Shown piece after piece: positions 12,776 through 24,700 of a stretch of DNA of 64,000 nucleotides. The notes beneath the pieces are model-generated. The model worked only from the letters and a program-made list of their open reading frames with translations, did no database searches and was not told the DNA's origin. The translations under genes and the position numbers were made by a program. This DNA is from Brachypodium distachyon. Its lineage: Eukaryota > Streptophyta > Magnoliopsida > Poales > Poaceae. The first letter of the stretch is position 1. Each line of letters begins with the position of its first letter. The DNA lies in contig NC_016133.3 in assembly GCF_000005505.3 (NCBI RefSeq), positions 13,268,001-13,332,000 of the forward strand. The letters are read 5' to 3'.

Positions 12776-13805
12776 TAATAGTTGATGTTGATTATTTTTC
12801 CTATTAGATGTGATCATACTCTGCCTTATTTTGCTTCTGTACTCTGTGGAGATCTCCAAGATTAAACCGAGGCGATGGGAGAGAGGCGACGGGAGAAGGC
12901 GGCCAGCCAGCATCGACGGAGCTAGCGAGATGTCACGGTCGTCGGCGACAAAGGCGCACACCAGTTGATTTTGCAGCAAGAAAGCGCCTCGCTGGATCTC
13001 TCTTCTTGCGGCAAAGCACTGGTAAATGGGTAATTAAGTCCTCTGTTCTCCATCTCTTCCACTTGTTGATTTTGCTCTCTGTCCTCCCTTGTTCCAGCAT
13101 TTTGATTTTTTTCCCTTAATTGCGAACAGACAGGAGGTGGATGTGGTTACTTTCGATGGTTTGATGCTGAGGGATGAAGTATGGAGATTTCAAGATGGTC
13201 ATAGTGAGCTTCTGCCTTCCTGCGCTGAAAGCAGAGTGAATAAAAGAAGCTGCAGCATTTCGACATCATGTTGATGAGAAGAATGCCAATGTTTTGTATG
13301 CTCTAGTTGCAGGCATTGTGATGATGTGTTCCTAGTAGAGATAATAATCTGTAATGAAAATTGAGTGTACTGTGTTGAAGCAGACTTAATGCAGAATGAG
13401 ATCATATGAATTTGATGTTCTATCCAGAAAGTTGGTGTCTTTACCATGACAAATTCTGGCATGCACATGTATATGCTGAAATAAGAATGCCTGGGCATAT
13501 ATGTCCCAAAACAAATTCTAGCAAGCATCTGAGATGCAAAACAAAATAAGCACAGCTTCATTTGCAGCAGCACTATAATGGATTGAAATAAAACAGAAAA
13601 CAAACTCCAGATAAACCATTCTAACTTTGTTTTGCAAGTACCACATAATCTTGGAGATCTCCACAGAGTACAGAAGCAAAACGATTACTACCTCCGATCC
13701 ATAATAAGTGTCGTTTTTGTACTAAATCAAAGACACTTATTATGGATCAGAGTACTAAATAGTTGATGTTGATTATATTTCTTATTAGATGTGATCATAC
13801 TCTGG
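12776..13805. repeat. Split direct/inverted repeat inside the MULE
   Basis: A segment near 12776-12866 occurs a second time in rearranged form. Its first part (TAGTTGATGTTGATTAT to GATCATACTCTG) is repeated directly at about 13755-13803. Its second part (TTTTGCTTCTGTACTC to CTCCAAGATTA, about 36 bases, identical) is repeated in inverted orientation at about 13647-13682. The Stowaway at 13688-13752 lies exactly between the two relocated parts. Confidence 0.7.
13688..13752. mobile_element. Short Stowaway MITE nested in MULE
   Basis: A 65-bp hairpin between TA dinucleotides. The left end is CTACCTCCGATCCATAATAA and the right end TTATTATGGATCAGAG. The loop contains TACTAAAT. It matches the grass Stowaway type with the core CATAATAAGTGTCG. 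Confidence 0.8.
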
Positions 13806-14262
13806 GCTGTATCAAACGTGCGTCATGTTGACCATAATCTTGCCGAGTTACTGAGGTAAGATACCCAGAAACTGCATTATTTTACACAACTGGATTTAAC
13901 ATTGTAGAAAATAAAGAGCATTTACTACTGAATATAACTCTTTAGGAAATAATAGAGATATATAAAACACATGAAGTAACAAATACTAGACTGGAGTAGT
14001 ATGTTAAGCTCAGCACAAAAGATCTGCTGCAAATGAAGAAATAAAGAAATGATTTGACAGATGGGTAATACAGACACATGATAGTTTCCATGGATCAATA
14101 CAGAGATAGTAATTTCTCAGATTATTCAACAGGTAGTATTTCTTGGGGTTGAGAGGTAGATGCCCCAGCAGCAGCAGCGTCTTCATCAGGCCTCCAGCGT
14201 CTGCTATCTAGAACTACCATCTTAAAAGCACAAAACAAAATTTCGCCGCACAAAGCAAATAA

Positions 14263-14858
14263 CTACTTCAGTTTTCGACAAGTGCGCCTGTCATGTGTGG
14301 AATCGCCACATTCGCCGCACGATCTGTTTCGCCTCTTGTGCCCATTCGACTGCCTCAATGTCTCGTGAAATGGCTTCATTCTCTTCTTTGATGGAGCACC
14401 TTTTGTCACGATTATTGGATCTCCCCAAAAGCATTGCTTGAGCCGGAATAATGGGATGGTATAGGGCCAAATGCTGTCTCATTTGGGGTCTCATCATTCT
14501 CAATGGGGCCATCGAGAATGCTTTGCAGAAAATCCATCACCTGCTGCGAACGCTCTTCGAAGCTTTGAATAGAGCAACACTAGCCTTGTTTCGCATTTGC
14601 CAGTAACGACCCATCTCTTTTGACCACACATGTGTTTCACATTCGCCAGTAACGTCTTCTTTTCAATTCAGTGGTGCCACTAATGTACTCCTTATCGTCC
14701 AATCTCACACTAAACCCTTTTGATTTTGCATAGCTGTTGTAGTGGTCGTAACCTTCTTCAACGCTTCCAAACATCTGACTCACCATCATGTGATATTCTT
14801 CCATCTCCTCCATGCTGGAATTATAACCATCCATCTCACAAACTGACAAACCTGACAT
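14263..14858 (-). pseudogene. FAR1/FHY3-type MULE transposase, internally deleted
   Basis: From 14858 the minus strand encodes the start of a FAR1 DNA-binding domain: MFGSVEEGYDHYNSYAKSKG followed by FSVRLDDKEYISGT and LKRRRYW. After a stop near 14637 the next recognisable sequence is the C-terminal end of the same family: QQVMDFLQSILDG, then a basic stretch and a zinc knuckle, CGECGDSTHDRRTC, ending RKLK at a TAG stop at 14263. The long MULE transposase (DDE) and SWIM domains that normally lie between are missing. At least one stop and one frameshift (near 14570) are present. Two 22-base direct copies (14587-14608 and 14633-14654) sit at the junction. It is a dead deletion derivative; it may be a transposon gene or a FAR1-related host gene, but its place inside MULE-like termini favours the first. 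Confidence 0.7.
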
Positions 14859-14999
14859 TATGAGACACCATCATCAAATTAGCACCTTTGTTCCAACATT
14901 AATAATTCCTTGTCATTGTTATCAACACGCACTAATATAATTATAAGATAGGAAGGAGTATTACATTAGAATGGAACGAGGGTTTGGGTGCGGGCAGGC

Positions 15000-15420
15000 A
15001 ACCCGATTTCTTCCATTCTGGGGGTGCCGGTGCTGCGCCTCGTTTGGAATGTCCGCGGGGGCCATGGGGATCGGCGCAGTGGCTCGATTGGAACGGGCTG
15101 GGGGAGAAGCGGTCAGGGTGGCGTGGCGCTCGGTAGATCGGGTCAGGATGTGGCGGTGCGGCGCACTGGGGGCGCTCCGGCTGGGGGCGGCGGCGGCGCT
15201 CGGGATGGAGCCGGCGCTAGGGCAGGGGGCGCTCCGACTGGGGGTGGTGGCGGCGCTCGGGCTGGAGCAGGCGCAGTCAGGTGGCGGGGTGGCGGCGCTA
15301 GGGTTGGAGGCGAAGCACTCAGGCGGTGGCTCATGGTGCGGCTGCAGCTGCGTGGAGGCAAAGCACAGGCGGCAGCTCGTCTATCGGTCTGGTCGGACCA
15401 CCGAACAGATAATCCCATCT
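15000..15420. other. GC-rich low-complexity block
   Basis: Purine-skewed, GC-rich sequence with imperfect tandem units of the type GCGCTCnGGCTGGGGGnGGnG at 15170-15310, which make a repetitive ORF on the plus strand. On the minus strand this lies upstream of the FAR1 remnant and could be its former 5' region. No protein is supported. Confidence 0.4.
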
Positions 15421-15535
15421 ATTTGATACAGGGGTGAAAAGACCAATGTACCCTTTTGATGTCAGCCGTTGATGCCTTTGATACTCCCAGATACGTTTTT
15501 GGAGTACCGGGCACTGTAAATTTTCTCTATACTAT

Positions 15536-17105
15536 TTGGTAAGTACTGACATGGTGTTAGGGATGACTGCCATTATTTGAGATTCAGAACCAGGCAGACA
15601 GTAGCGGACGGACCTGAGGCAGATGAGGTAGGGAAGTACTAGCATTTATTCGCTATGCTTTTGTGGCTAACCACATCAGAGCCCCATTGAAATGCACAAG
15701 CTGTGTTCCAACTTGTTAGGGATAAGAACGTTGTAGTGGATTCAATTTATCTATGGTTCGTAAATTGGTCTTTGTTTCACTGTGGATTTTGACCCGTGGT
15801 CATGCGCGACATAAAATAAATTGTTGCTAGCTAAAATTAGTTTGCCTAAGGGAAAGATAAACTAGCCAAGCTAAACCTACAGTGCTTTTTTTTTAGCAAC
15901 GACTAACCCTACAGGCTACAGTGGTAAAATAAGATTGCCAGTAATACCCATGGGGCTGGCCCATAAGTTTTGTTGGGCTTCTTTCCGGCCCAGCTTCAAT
16001 TCCAGAGGCCTGACATCTTTGTTCACTTTTTTTTCACTTTTTTGGGGGTCTCAGGCTAAATTGTTTGTTGATACTGCTCAAAGCTTATTACTCTCTCCGG
16101 CCGGAATTACTTGTCGAAATATTACATGTATCTAAATGTATTTTACACATAAATATATCCGTATTTGGGCAAATTTGAGACAAGTAATACCGATCGGAGG
16201 AAGTATTATTTTTTTGCAAAGACTGAAAGCTTATTAGATTAGGTGTCAGGAATCGTCCCAGAATGTGAGTAGAAATGCAAAGCTTGACTAGCTATTTCTT
16301 TTCTTTTTTTTGCGACGACTACTAGCTATTTCTCGTGCAACTAGATCATAGAATACAAAAAATTATGCTTGGAATAGAGTTGCACTTGATATACAACTAC
16401 GATGCTTATGATCGGAGGAATGTGTTCCCCCCTTAACAGTTGGTACACCAGTTCCCTTTTACATTATTTTTCAGAAAAGTGAGAGCTTTATTGATTAGTA
16501 ATAATGCGTTTACAAAACAATCATCCTCGAGGATCTCAGAAACGCAAGCGGGGTTGACTAATCAAACGCCAGACGGCCGAATGGACGGTCCTGAGTTTGG
16601 TCATCGCCCACTTCAGTCGATGCTCAACACTATTTTTAGACAGTAAACAGTCCATGTAAACAAAATAGCCTTAGACATCTGTTTTAAATTTTACTAACCA
16701 GTAAACATTCAGAATACTTTCTGTCTCGGTAGTATAGTACTAAACATCAAATTAACTAAGGATTATTAATTTGGCAAGAAGCCTTGCAGTTTCTGAAAAT
16801 ATCATGCTTGTCTTCTTTCACATTATGGCAGAACCAAGAACCACTTTATTATCTTTCACAATAACAAGGATAGATCTACATTTATTCGACGTTACATTAC
16901 TCCTGCAGCCCTGCTCCAACATGAACATCTCTCTTTGGCACTCACTTCCTGGCAATACTAGACACTTAGACAGAGCAAACTAGTAAAAGCTACTGTACCA
17001 AAACCGAAAACACTCTCGTTGAAGTTCAGCTGTGCTAGCTACTATCTGCTCTGCCCACACCAAAAATAGAGAGCAAGACCAACTAGCTAACAAACTCCAC
17101 AGCTC
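15536..17105. other. Intergenic stretch with one MITE
   Basis: AT-rich sequence between the MULE and the small gene at 17106. Apart from the Stowaway at 16091-16203 I see no supported gene. The last few hundred bases are probably 3' UTR and downstream sequence of the minus-strand gene. Confidence 0.35.
16091..16203. mobile_element. Stowaway MITE
   Basis: A 113-bp element between TA dinucleotides. The left end is CTCTCTCCGGCCGGAATTAC and the right end GTAATACCGATCGGAGGAAG. Inner blocks ACTTGTCGAAAT and TTTGAGACAAGT also pair. Confidence 0.8.
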
Positions 17106-17370
17106 CTATCCTTCGTCAACTGTCGAGCTAGGCTTTGATCTTCGGGCACCCGGCAACATTCTTGCTCGAGGCAAGGAATAGCGTGCACTTGTCGGCCTCC
17201 TTGCTGAAGCTTGCACCGTGAGCATGTGCCCTCGGCGATGGCAACTCCACGGCCTCCTTGTCTTCTTCCGCGATCGTGTCGAGCTTCCTCGGGAGCCTGG
17301 CGCGCCGAATGATCGACGCCAGCTTCGACGGCGTGACCTCCATCGTGATTCGGGCCACAGATTGTGCCAT
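17106..17370 (-). CDS. Small uncharacterised protein, 80 aa (exon 17370-17128)
   Basis: A single open frame from an ATG at 17370 to a stop at 17128 encodes 80 residues, starting MAQSVARITMEVTPSKLASI and continuing RRARLPRKLDTIAEEDKEAV. The C-terminal half contains two cysteines and ends KIKA. There is no signal peptide or membrane segment. A TATA box (TCTATATAAAG on the minus strand, about 17493-17503) lies some 125 bases upstream, and an ABRE/G-box (CACGTGGC) near 17692, which makes this look like a genuine stress-inducible promoter. I vaguely associate the N-terminal pattern with short plant proteins of unknown role but cannot name a family. Sequence from 17127 to 17106 belongs to an overlapping frame and is probably 3' UTR. 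Confidence 0.6.
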
Positions 17371-17492
17371 TGATAGCTGATGATGCTAGCAGCAGAGCTA
17401 AAACTATTCAAGCTAGCTAGATAGCTGAGATGGGCATAGACAAGGAGGAGGGGAGCGAGAGTAGAATGAGAAGAGAGGAAGCTCAAAGGGGT

Positions 17493-17704
17493 GCTTTATA
17501 TAGACTGTGTTATCTGGTAACTTCTGTGTTCCTTCCTCTGGGAGTGTGTTTTGCACATGAGAGAATTTCAGGACTGGGCTGCGTCTGGAAAGTTTCTTTC
17601 GGAGGAATGAATGAGCTGAAAGTGAAGTAAACGGTGAGCATCAATCAGTCAGAGATCCAAGAGGGCAGGATATCCAACTGATGTGGTTATGCCACGTGTG
17701 ACGT
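17493..17704 (-). promoter_or_regulatory. TATA box and ABRE/G-box of the small gene
   Basis: On the minus strand TATATAAAG occurs at about 17493-17503 and TCACACGTGGC at about 17692-17704. The order is that of a typical ABA or stress-responsive grass promoter. Functional use is inferred. Confidence 0.5.
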
Positions 17705-19561
17705 TTTGGCAGTACATACTGATATTATGCCGAATGAACTGTTGCAGCCGTACAAGTGTCCGATCCTAGAAAAAGATGGGGTTGATACTTTTTCAGGTAC
17801 TTTTCGACATACATGGAATGGGAGAAGAATAATCGCAAAAATGCTTCTATATTTTTTTGTCAGAAACATAGCTACTTGAATTGTTGTGTAGAGTAATTAA
17901 ATTCAGAGAAAGTAAATTTGAATTACATCTCTTTGGCTTATTTTTATTTTTATATAATAAGACCTGAAGAACATCTCACTGGTATAGTTGTATTCCTCTC
18001 AAAATATTTTGCTTGCATTATTAACAAAATAAAACATTTCCCTCTCTAAAAAGGAAGAGGAGATAACCAATAAAGAAAGAAAATATCCTCCAAAACAAAT
18101 TCAAATTCAAAGTGCTTGATAACCATGTCATGTTTATTTACTCATAATAAGAAAACTTAATTTTCCTCGCAGAAAACTCGCTTTATAACCATGCCAAATT
18201 TATTGACCCATCTTAATTTGATCCTTTTTTTCAAATCACTACACTGTTTTAGAACTTCAGAAAGCATGTTGCATGCTTGCACCACCAATATTTACACAAG
18301 ATATAATTTGACAGGTCGCTAATTTGTCCACAACACATATGAATATACGTCCCGTGAAAAATACCAACTGCACACACAACCGTTACATTATTATTGTTGT
18401 TTTTCACAATATTAATTTATTTCCAGGGGCTAGAGAATGTACTAGGAAGTGTACGGACGGTGCTGCCAAGGTATCCTGGCGGCGAGGGCAGCCGCACGGC
18501 GACACAAGAGGTTGTTATCTTCAGCTTTTGGTGATGAATGAGCAGACCAAGACAGATTTGCAAAAGGTGTTTTTTCGAACTTCCTATCCACCGGTGCCAG
18601 AGGTTGCCACGTCCATTCATATGGCCATCTGTGTGTTTGTTCTGGCTTTTGTGCATCACCAAGAGACTATATGTACATGATACATTTTTATGAAGAAGTT
18701 GTATGCATGATCAGAGTGGCTAGTGTTCAAAGCATTTCAGAGCTTTTTCTTGAGCAAATCCTGAGTTCATAAATCTAGGTCGAAAGTTGAAAGAAATATC
18801 TCGATAAAATAAGCGAAGGTTATATATAGCGGGTGACAGTCTTAGGGTGTTGCTTTGGCACTGTTTCTTGCTTTCTCGTGTTTTTTTTATAGCAGATCAT
18901 AAAATGATTCAACAAGACATAACATGGTTCACCAACCGTAAGCATACATTCATGCAGTGGCGGATCCACCAATATGACTAGTGCCAAACCTAAACTTATA
19001 CATTCTTCCAAAGTATATATGTGTATTTGTGTATGAATTAATCAAATTTTGAATACGGAGTATTACCCATTGGTTCTGCTGCCACACCTAATTTTCTAAT
19101 TTTGTTTTACAGGTCTTCTACTGCATTCATGAAGGCTTGAACGAGAAAGAAGAAGATAGAAAACCATTTGACCTTGGGCACATGGTACAGTGACTGATCA
19201 CCATTGGCAGCATTATGTGTATGTGCCACCATTGATGTGGCATTCCAACCCCTGCCGTTAAATAGGCAGATCAGCATCAATCATCTATCATCGATGGCTC
19301 AACGCACGTTCGACAGCGGGACAGCCCGGGCAAGCTACAGCGGCACAAAATAGCCACCAAATGCTTGACGATGGCCGTGCCCGACAATTGCTAAAGGAAA
19401 AGATAATACTACTTCCTTCCAAATATATAAGGTTAAAAAATATAAGGCTGATACAGAATCTTAATCAAATTTTGAGAAGCAATTATACCAGCTATATGAG
19501 GTCATTGGATCAGTAAAAAAAATTCTAATGATATTCTACAAATGTTTTGAATATTATTATT
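17705..19561. other. Intergenic stretch without recognised gene
   Basis: AT-rich. A plus-strand ORF at 18324-18680 has no domain. A sequence resembling one Stowaway terminus (ACTTCCTTCCAAATATATAA) lies near 19411, but no matching second end was found. Confidence 0.3.
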
Positions 19562-19956
19562 GGCGGCGTATCCGGTGAAAATCTTCATTCGGTGCAAACC
19601 GTGCAAACTTCATAAAAACCATGTTTAAAAGTTTCAAAAAAATTCTACAAAAATACCATATGTTGGGAGTGTGATGTTCTACAAACCTGCAAAATTTCAA
19701 GTTCAAAGTCAAAATCATTTGGAAGGGATTAAAAAGAAAAATTTACAATGAATAGTGTCAGACAAAAGATCACTATTCATGCAGAATTTGTTTTTTCGCT
19801 GCTACCAAATGCCATTGAGTTTGGACTTGAAAATTTTCACATATATAAAACATCACTTTTCTAACATATGTAATTTTGTCGAGAATTTTTTGAACCTTTT
19901 TCGATGTAGTTTTCACAGTTTGCACCGTAGAGTTGGTTTTCACCGGATATTTTGCC
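19562..19956. mobile_element. Mutator-type MITE with perfect 9-bp target duplication
   Basis: The left end GGCGGCGTATCCGGTGAAAA and the reverse complement of the right end, GGCAAAATATCCGGTGAAAA, form terminal inverted repeats. The 395-bp element is flanked on both sides by ATTATTATT (19553-19561 and 19957-19965), a perfect 9-bp duplication, which is the Mutator signature. The inner halves are long imperfect inverted copies (GTGCAAAC with GTTTGCAC; GTTCAAAGTC with GACTTGAAAA), so the whole forms a hairpin. No coding capacity. Confidence 0.85.
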
Positions 19957-19965
19957 ATTATTATT

Positions 19966-21729
19966 TATCAAAATTTGACATAAAATTTCATACCGGCCTT
20001 GTATATTTAGAAGGAGGGAATACAATCTGGTGGCACATCAGCCGCCACACAGATTCAACGGTTGCAATGAATTCACGCGTAAACAAAACAATTTACAAGT
20101 AGCAAAACTGTAAAGTCATACTATATGTTTTCAAAATCCAAACTAATTAGGCCAGGTTTGGTATTGAATTGGATTATTTCAACCAGCTTTTGCCCTCTCT
20201 TTGCTAACCAATTTTTTAATATTCATTTTTCCACAACAGATTATAAAATAATTTTAATAGATCACAGTTCAGTAACCACAAACAGAACTCAAGTGCTTAA
20301 GATGGAAAATGACTGATCATCAGTAACAAAAGGGGAAACGATATTTTGATATGAAAACAGTGATACTATGAAACGGTTCATGGCCCAAAAAGATTCGAAG
20401 AGGCAGCAATTAAGACAGGGCGCTGCAGCATGTTGTTGTCAAGCAGGATTAGCAGGATCTAGCACATGATTTAGCCGGTGATGTGAGCTTGACAGATCTT
20501 TGTTCTTCAGGGTGTCAGAAAATTTATTCAGGCTAAGCATTTATAAAGAAGCTGAAAGATTAGTTTTAAGATATACTATATGGCAGTGTATCAGAATAAG
20601 CATGGAATAATCATCCAAGGAGAATAAAACTTGGAAGATATTCCTTGTTCATGCACATGCTTCACCATAAAATTCTGAATTAACACATGCGTTCAGTTGC
20701 TGTGGCTAAAATTTATGATGAAGATGAACCAGAATACTTTGTTGATTTATCATGTTAACATATGTTGTTGATGAACCACATCAACATATTCTCATCTTAG
20801 CTGTTCATTTGAAATGGTCAAGCAAAATCTGGAGGCAGCTCCAGATTGGACGTCAGAAATTCCAGTAGAAGGATTTTTTAGGTCTGACATTTCCTTTTCA
20901 CCGTGACTTTTAACAATTTGCCCTAGAGAGTAAGGAGAGAACAGTAACATCAAACAGTATATATCAATTTCATGAATATCTGTCGCAACAGTGTATCTCG
21001 ATTTGAAGAACAGTATATCAGAATTCAGAGAAACACTAGAACGATCATATAAAATGTCAGCACCTAGACTTGTGGAATTAATAACAGTCATATCTTAATT
21101 TCAATGCAGATAATAAGCTAACTTGTGATATACCTATAATAATTATCATGAATAGTCAATGGCAGTATGTACTCAAGAGAAAAGGTATACTTGGACAAAA
21201 TTCAATACTGGTTAAAAACTGTTATTGCTGGAGTTGCAACTCAAAGAGATAGAAGTTTCAGCATAGTCAAATAAAATCAGAATATCCATTACAACTCTTA
21301 AGTAAGAAAAGGGGTTAAAAAAAGTACTGATATGAAAGTCTGATTTTTTTTCCCTCTTTTGAATTTGATAATCGATAAGATATGATAGATATCTGCGAAA
21401 CCTCATATTTGATAAACACAAATTGCTGTAATCCTCGCAGAGCATTTTAAATTGGTTGCACATGTGGTTAGTATTTGTCTGTACCAGATGCAGCTGCAAT
21501 CAACCGAAGATATAAGCATAACTTACCCGACAAACCATCGGCAGTTATGTCACTGGAATCCACCATTGACTTTTGTTCTTAACTCATTTCCCACTTAACA
21601 GGCAAGGCTAGACAGAAACATCATTCAGGGGAGTTGTATTGGCATTTAGAGAATACTACAAGTCCTTTCGTATAGGAAACACCATCATAAGTTTTACTAG
21701 AAGAAAATATACACCAACAATCAGAAATG
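19966..21729. other. Intergenic stretch downstream of PPR gene
   Basis: Contains the PPR 3' UTR near 21600-21729 and the dispersed repeat at 20148-20330. The remainder is AT-rich with small, unsupported ORFs. Confidence 0.3.
20148..20330. repeat. Dispersed repeat, copy 1
   Basis: Shares TTTGGTATTG, then a spacing-conserved CACAnCAGATTATAAAATAA and CACAGTTnAGnAACCACnAA with 60003-60180 in a starch synthase intron. The two copies run in the same direction and are diverged. It is probably an old, short, non-autonomous transposon; termini are not resolved. Confidence 0.5.
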
Positions 21730-24700
21730 TCAAGTTGCAAAATTTAGTTCTCGCTTATCTTTAAAAGAAACAAAATTTAAATCTCCATCATCCTCTTCCT
21801 CGTAATCATCTTCATCTTCATCCTCCTCATCAAAATGACTGCTCCCAGCTCCATTGCTACCATTTAGATCATATGCTGTGCATGCACCATTCAATGAAAC
21901 GTGATGCCCAGCATCAGTTCGTCCACCTTCATGCTCATCAGCACCATCCTTATCTAAACCAGAGGTCATTCCACTGGGTTTTACTTCAAGCTGAATTGCA
22001 CCATTCCCCGTCAACTCATTAGCTTCTTGTTGTTCTTCAGGTGTTTTGGCAAGCGAAAGTAGGATGTTTTTTGCTTTCTTGTCTGGCGGGTATCCACGCG
22101 TTTCCATTTCATTGAACCAAATGACAGCATTTCCAAAATCGGAGTTCCTGCCATGTACATCCATGATGGTAGTAAAGATGGTTTGGTTGGGTTCAACACC
22201 CTGCATCCGCATTCTCTCGTACACTCGCATTACTTTCTCAACATTATCTAACTTCGAGTAGCCTTTCATCAGAGTTCCATAAACAACAACATTTGGCCTC
22301 AAACCATCCTCTTTAATCCGACGGAAAAATTTCTCAGCACCATCCATGTCAGAAGCATTTACATAAGCTAAGAGCATTGTTGTGTAAGAGCAGAGATCAG
22401 GTTCAACCCTGCAAAATCAAACATTGTGATCAGATAAGAAACCATCAGTTACACTTCTTTCTGAAATTTAAATTGAACAATAGAAGTTGTACCTGTGTCT
22501 TCTCATAGTCTTGAAAACTGTTTGAGCCTCTTCTACCAATCCAGATATCGCAAATGCATCAAGCAGAATATTATATGATTTGCGTGTTGGCCTGGAAAAA
22601 TAGCACCGATGAAAATCGTCATAGCAAATATTAATATACCTCTTGTGAGAAAACATTGATCTCAAGACTTAGGACACCTCTTTAATGTGTTTACATTGCA
22701 AAGTACAAAATATATTTTCAGGGGTGTATCAAGTTCTCATGAACCAAGTTTTGTCAAAAGCGTGTTTAGGAAGCCCAACCGCTAAAGAACAAGATCTCTC
22801 TGGTATTTAGGGAAGGGTGTAACTTAGAAATATAGTTTAGTCAAACGAGATTGCTGGATGAGTAAATCATGTTAATTTTGTGAGAAGAGGAGAGGATTGA
22901 GCTTTGTTTTCGATTAATGTTGCTGGCTGAGGCAACTCATATTGCTTTTCCTTTACCATCACCCACTAGCGTGTCCCATATGTTGGGATGGTGGCTACAT
23001 GGATTGGGGAGAGAGCTATTGCTATTTGTTAGATTATTTGGCTATGCTGTAAAAATGTAACTTTTGACAAGCAAGTCTTCTGTCCCCCAAATCAGGCGGT
23101 CTTCAGTTTACTGTGGTATGGGTGCCCTTGCAGAACTTGGAGTTCAAGAATGTATGGTCGAGGGGAATAAACAGTTGGAGGTCGTGGTGATGGTGCTGCT
23201 ATCCTGCTAGTGCAGCAGATCTAGTGATTATAACAGCTCATGAGCTTAAACAGATAGGCTCATGGGTTTGACGAACGAAACTTGCCAAAAACTACAATCA
23301 TTATTACACAAGTTCCGCAATGACCGGGTTTCAAGTCTAAACATATTGAAAGGAAAATGAACCTGATTCCAGCATCAAGCATCTCCTCAAACACTGCTGA
23401 TGCTTCTTCTTCCCTCCTAGCTTTCCCATAAGCTTTGATGAGCAGGGAATAACTTACAACATCTGGTTTTAGTCCGGCTCTTTGCATCTATTATGGTTTT
23501 TGTTAGCGAAGACAACAAAATAAGAAACAAGTATATATCTTCAACTCTGTAGCAGGAAACCATGCACTGATTGTGCAGTTAAGCTGGGGAAGTACCTGGT
23601 CATAAATACTAGAAACTTCCTTGTAGTCTCCTTCAAACGACATCAAACTATTAAAAGTAACTGTAGACTGTGGGATTCCTCTCTCGGACATCTGTGCGAA
23701 TAGCTTACGTGCCTGGGCATAGTCCCCAGATTTCTTGTACATATAAATCATCATGTGAAACATCTTCTGGTCTGGCTTAAAAAAGGTTCTTTTCTCACTA
23801 AGAAGGTCCTCAAATATAGCTTCGGCTTCCTTATATTTATCCCCCTGTCAGCAACCACCAATATATTTGTTATGGGCGAAGGTACAGTAGTTCAAGGAAC
23901 TGCTATAATTATGAGAAATTATTGAAAGTGATGTTACTAAATTACAAAGAGTTGTACAAGAGATGGGATCATGGGAACTTTGTATAACAGGCTGTGCAGA
24001 GCTATGTAGCAGAATGGCCAAAGTATCAACAACTAAGGGGTAACAAAGAGAAGAGTTCAATAAGACTATATATGATTTGAAATCTTGTATAAGCAAGACC
24101 ACTAATACACACAAATAAACAAATATCTACCAGACCTATAAATCTGGTCTTTGCTCGTTAGGGGATCAAGCTCCCACATTGATTAAAAAACATCAAGTCA
24201 CAGGCATTTTTTCATGTCAACAATTGCAAGTTTGAAACCAACAAATCCCAAGCCCAACTTGCACCAGAATGTGTGTCATTCTCTCTAGCCCAAGGGTGTC
24301 AACAGGACTCTGATGATTGGTCCCAAACCCATTCAAACTAGGGTGTCACAGCTACTGCATTGCAACCTTGATCTTGCCTGTTTGGTCTTAGAAAATAGTA
24401 AAAGGGTTCCATGTGACAGCAAAAACCAGCTCGACATGCTTGATATGATGATATCTTTGTTAACAAAAAAGACTGTACTGAAGAGGCCATTGATGCCTGG
24501 AGGCACTTCGAAGACTTAAAGTGCAAAAATGCCAGGTGATGGCCACAGGTGACGTCAGCATCATATGCCATTTATGCTTGAGCTATTACAGCATGTTACA
24601 GACCAAACTAATTTAAATGATGTACAAGGGTTCCATTCAATTGGTAATCTTTTAGTTGGAAGCATCTTGTGACTCTCAACAGCATGTAATATTGAGAGAA

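Larger units (their letters stand above)
11706..15527 (-). mobile_element. Mutator-like element (MULE) with FAR1-type gene remnant
   Basis: The left end GAGCTCTTTTACGGTACCCC and the reverse complement of the right end, GAGAAAATTTACAGTGCCCG, are related over about 28 bases. A weaker shared block, ATCnAAnGGCTnnCAT, lies 50-75 bases inside both ends. The flanks are TATACTAC (11698-11705) and TATACTAT (15528-15535), an 8-base near-identical duplication with one mismatch, compatible with a degraded Mutator target duplication. The inside carries a degenerate FAR1-type transposase gene (14263-14858, minus) and GC-rich blocks at 11950-12420, 12870-12960 and 15000-15370. A Stowaway MITE at 13688-13752 is nested in it. 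The ends were found by eye, so boundaries are provisional. Confidence 0.55.

Noticed and set aside
14971..15426. 151-codon Gly/Ala-rich ORF with internal repeats (LRLGxxAALG)
   Set aside because: Product of imperfect GC-rich tandem units; also repetitive on the other strand, so not supported as protein.
19411..19470. Stowaway MITE
   Set aside because: One degenerate terminus only, without a second inverted end or TA pair.
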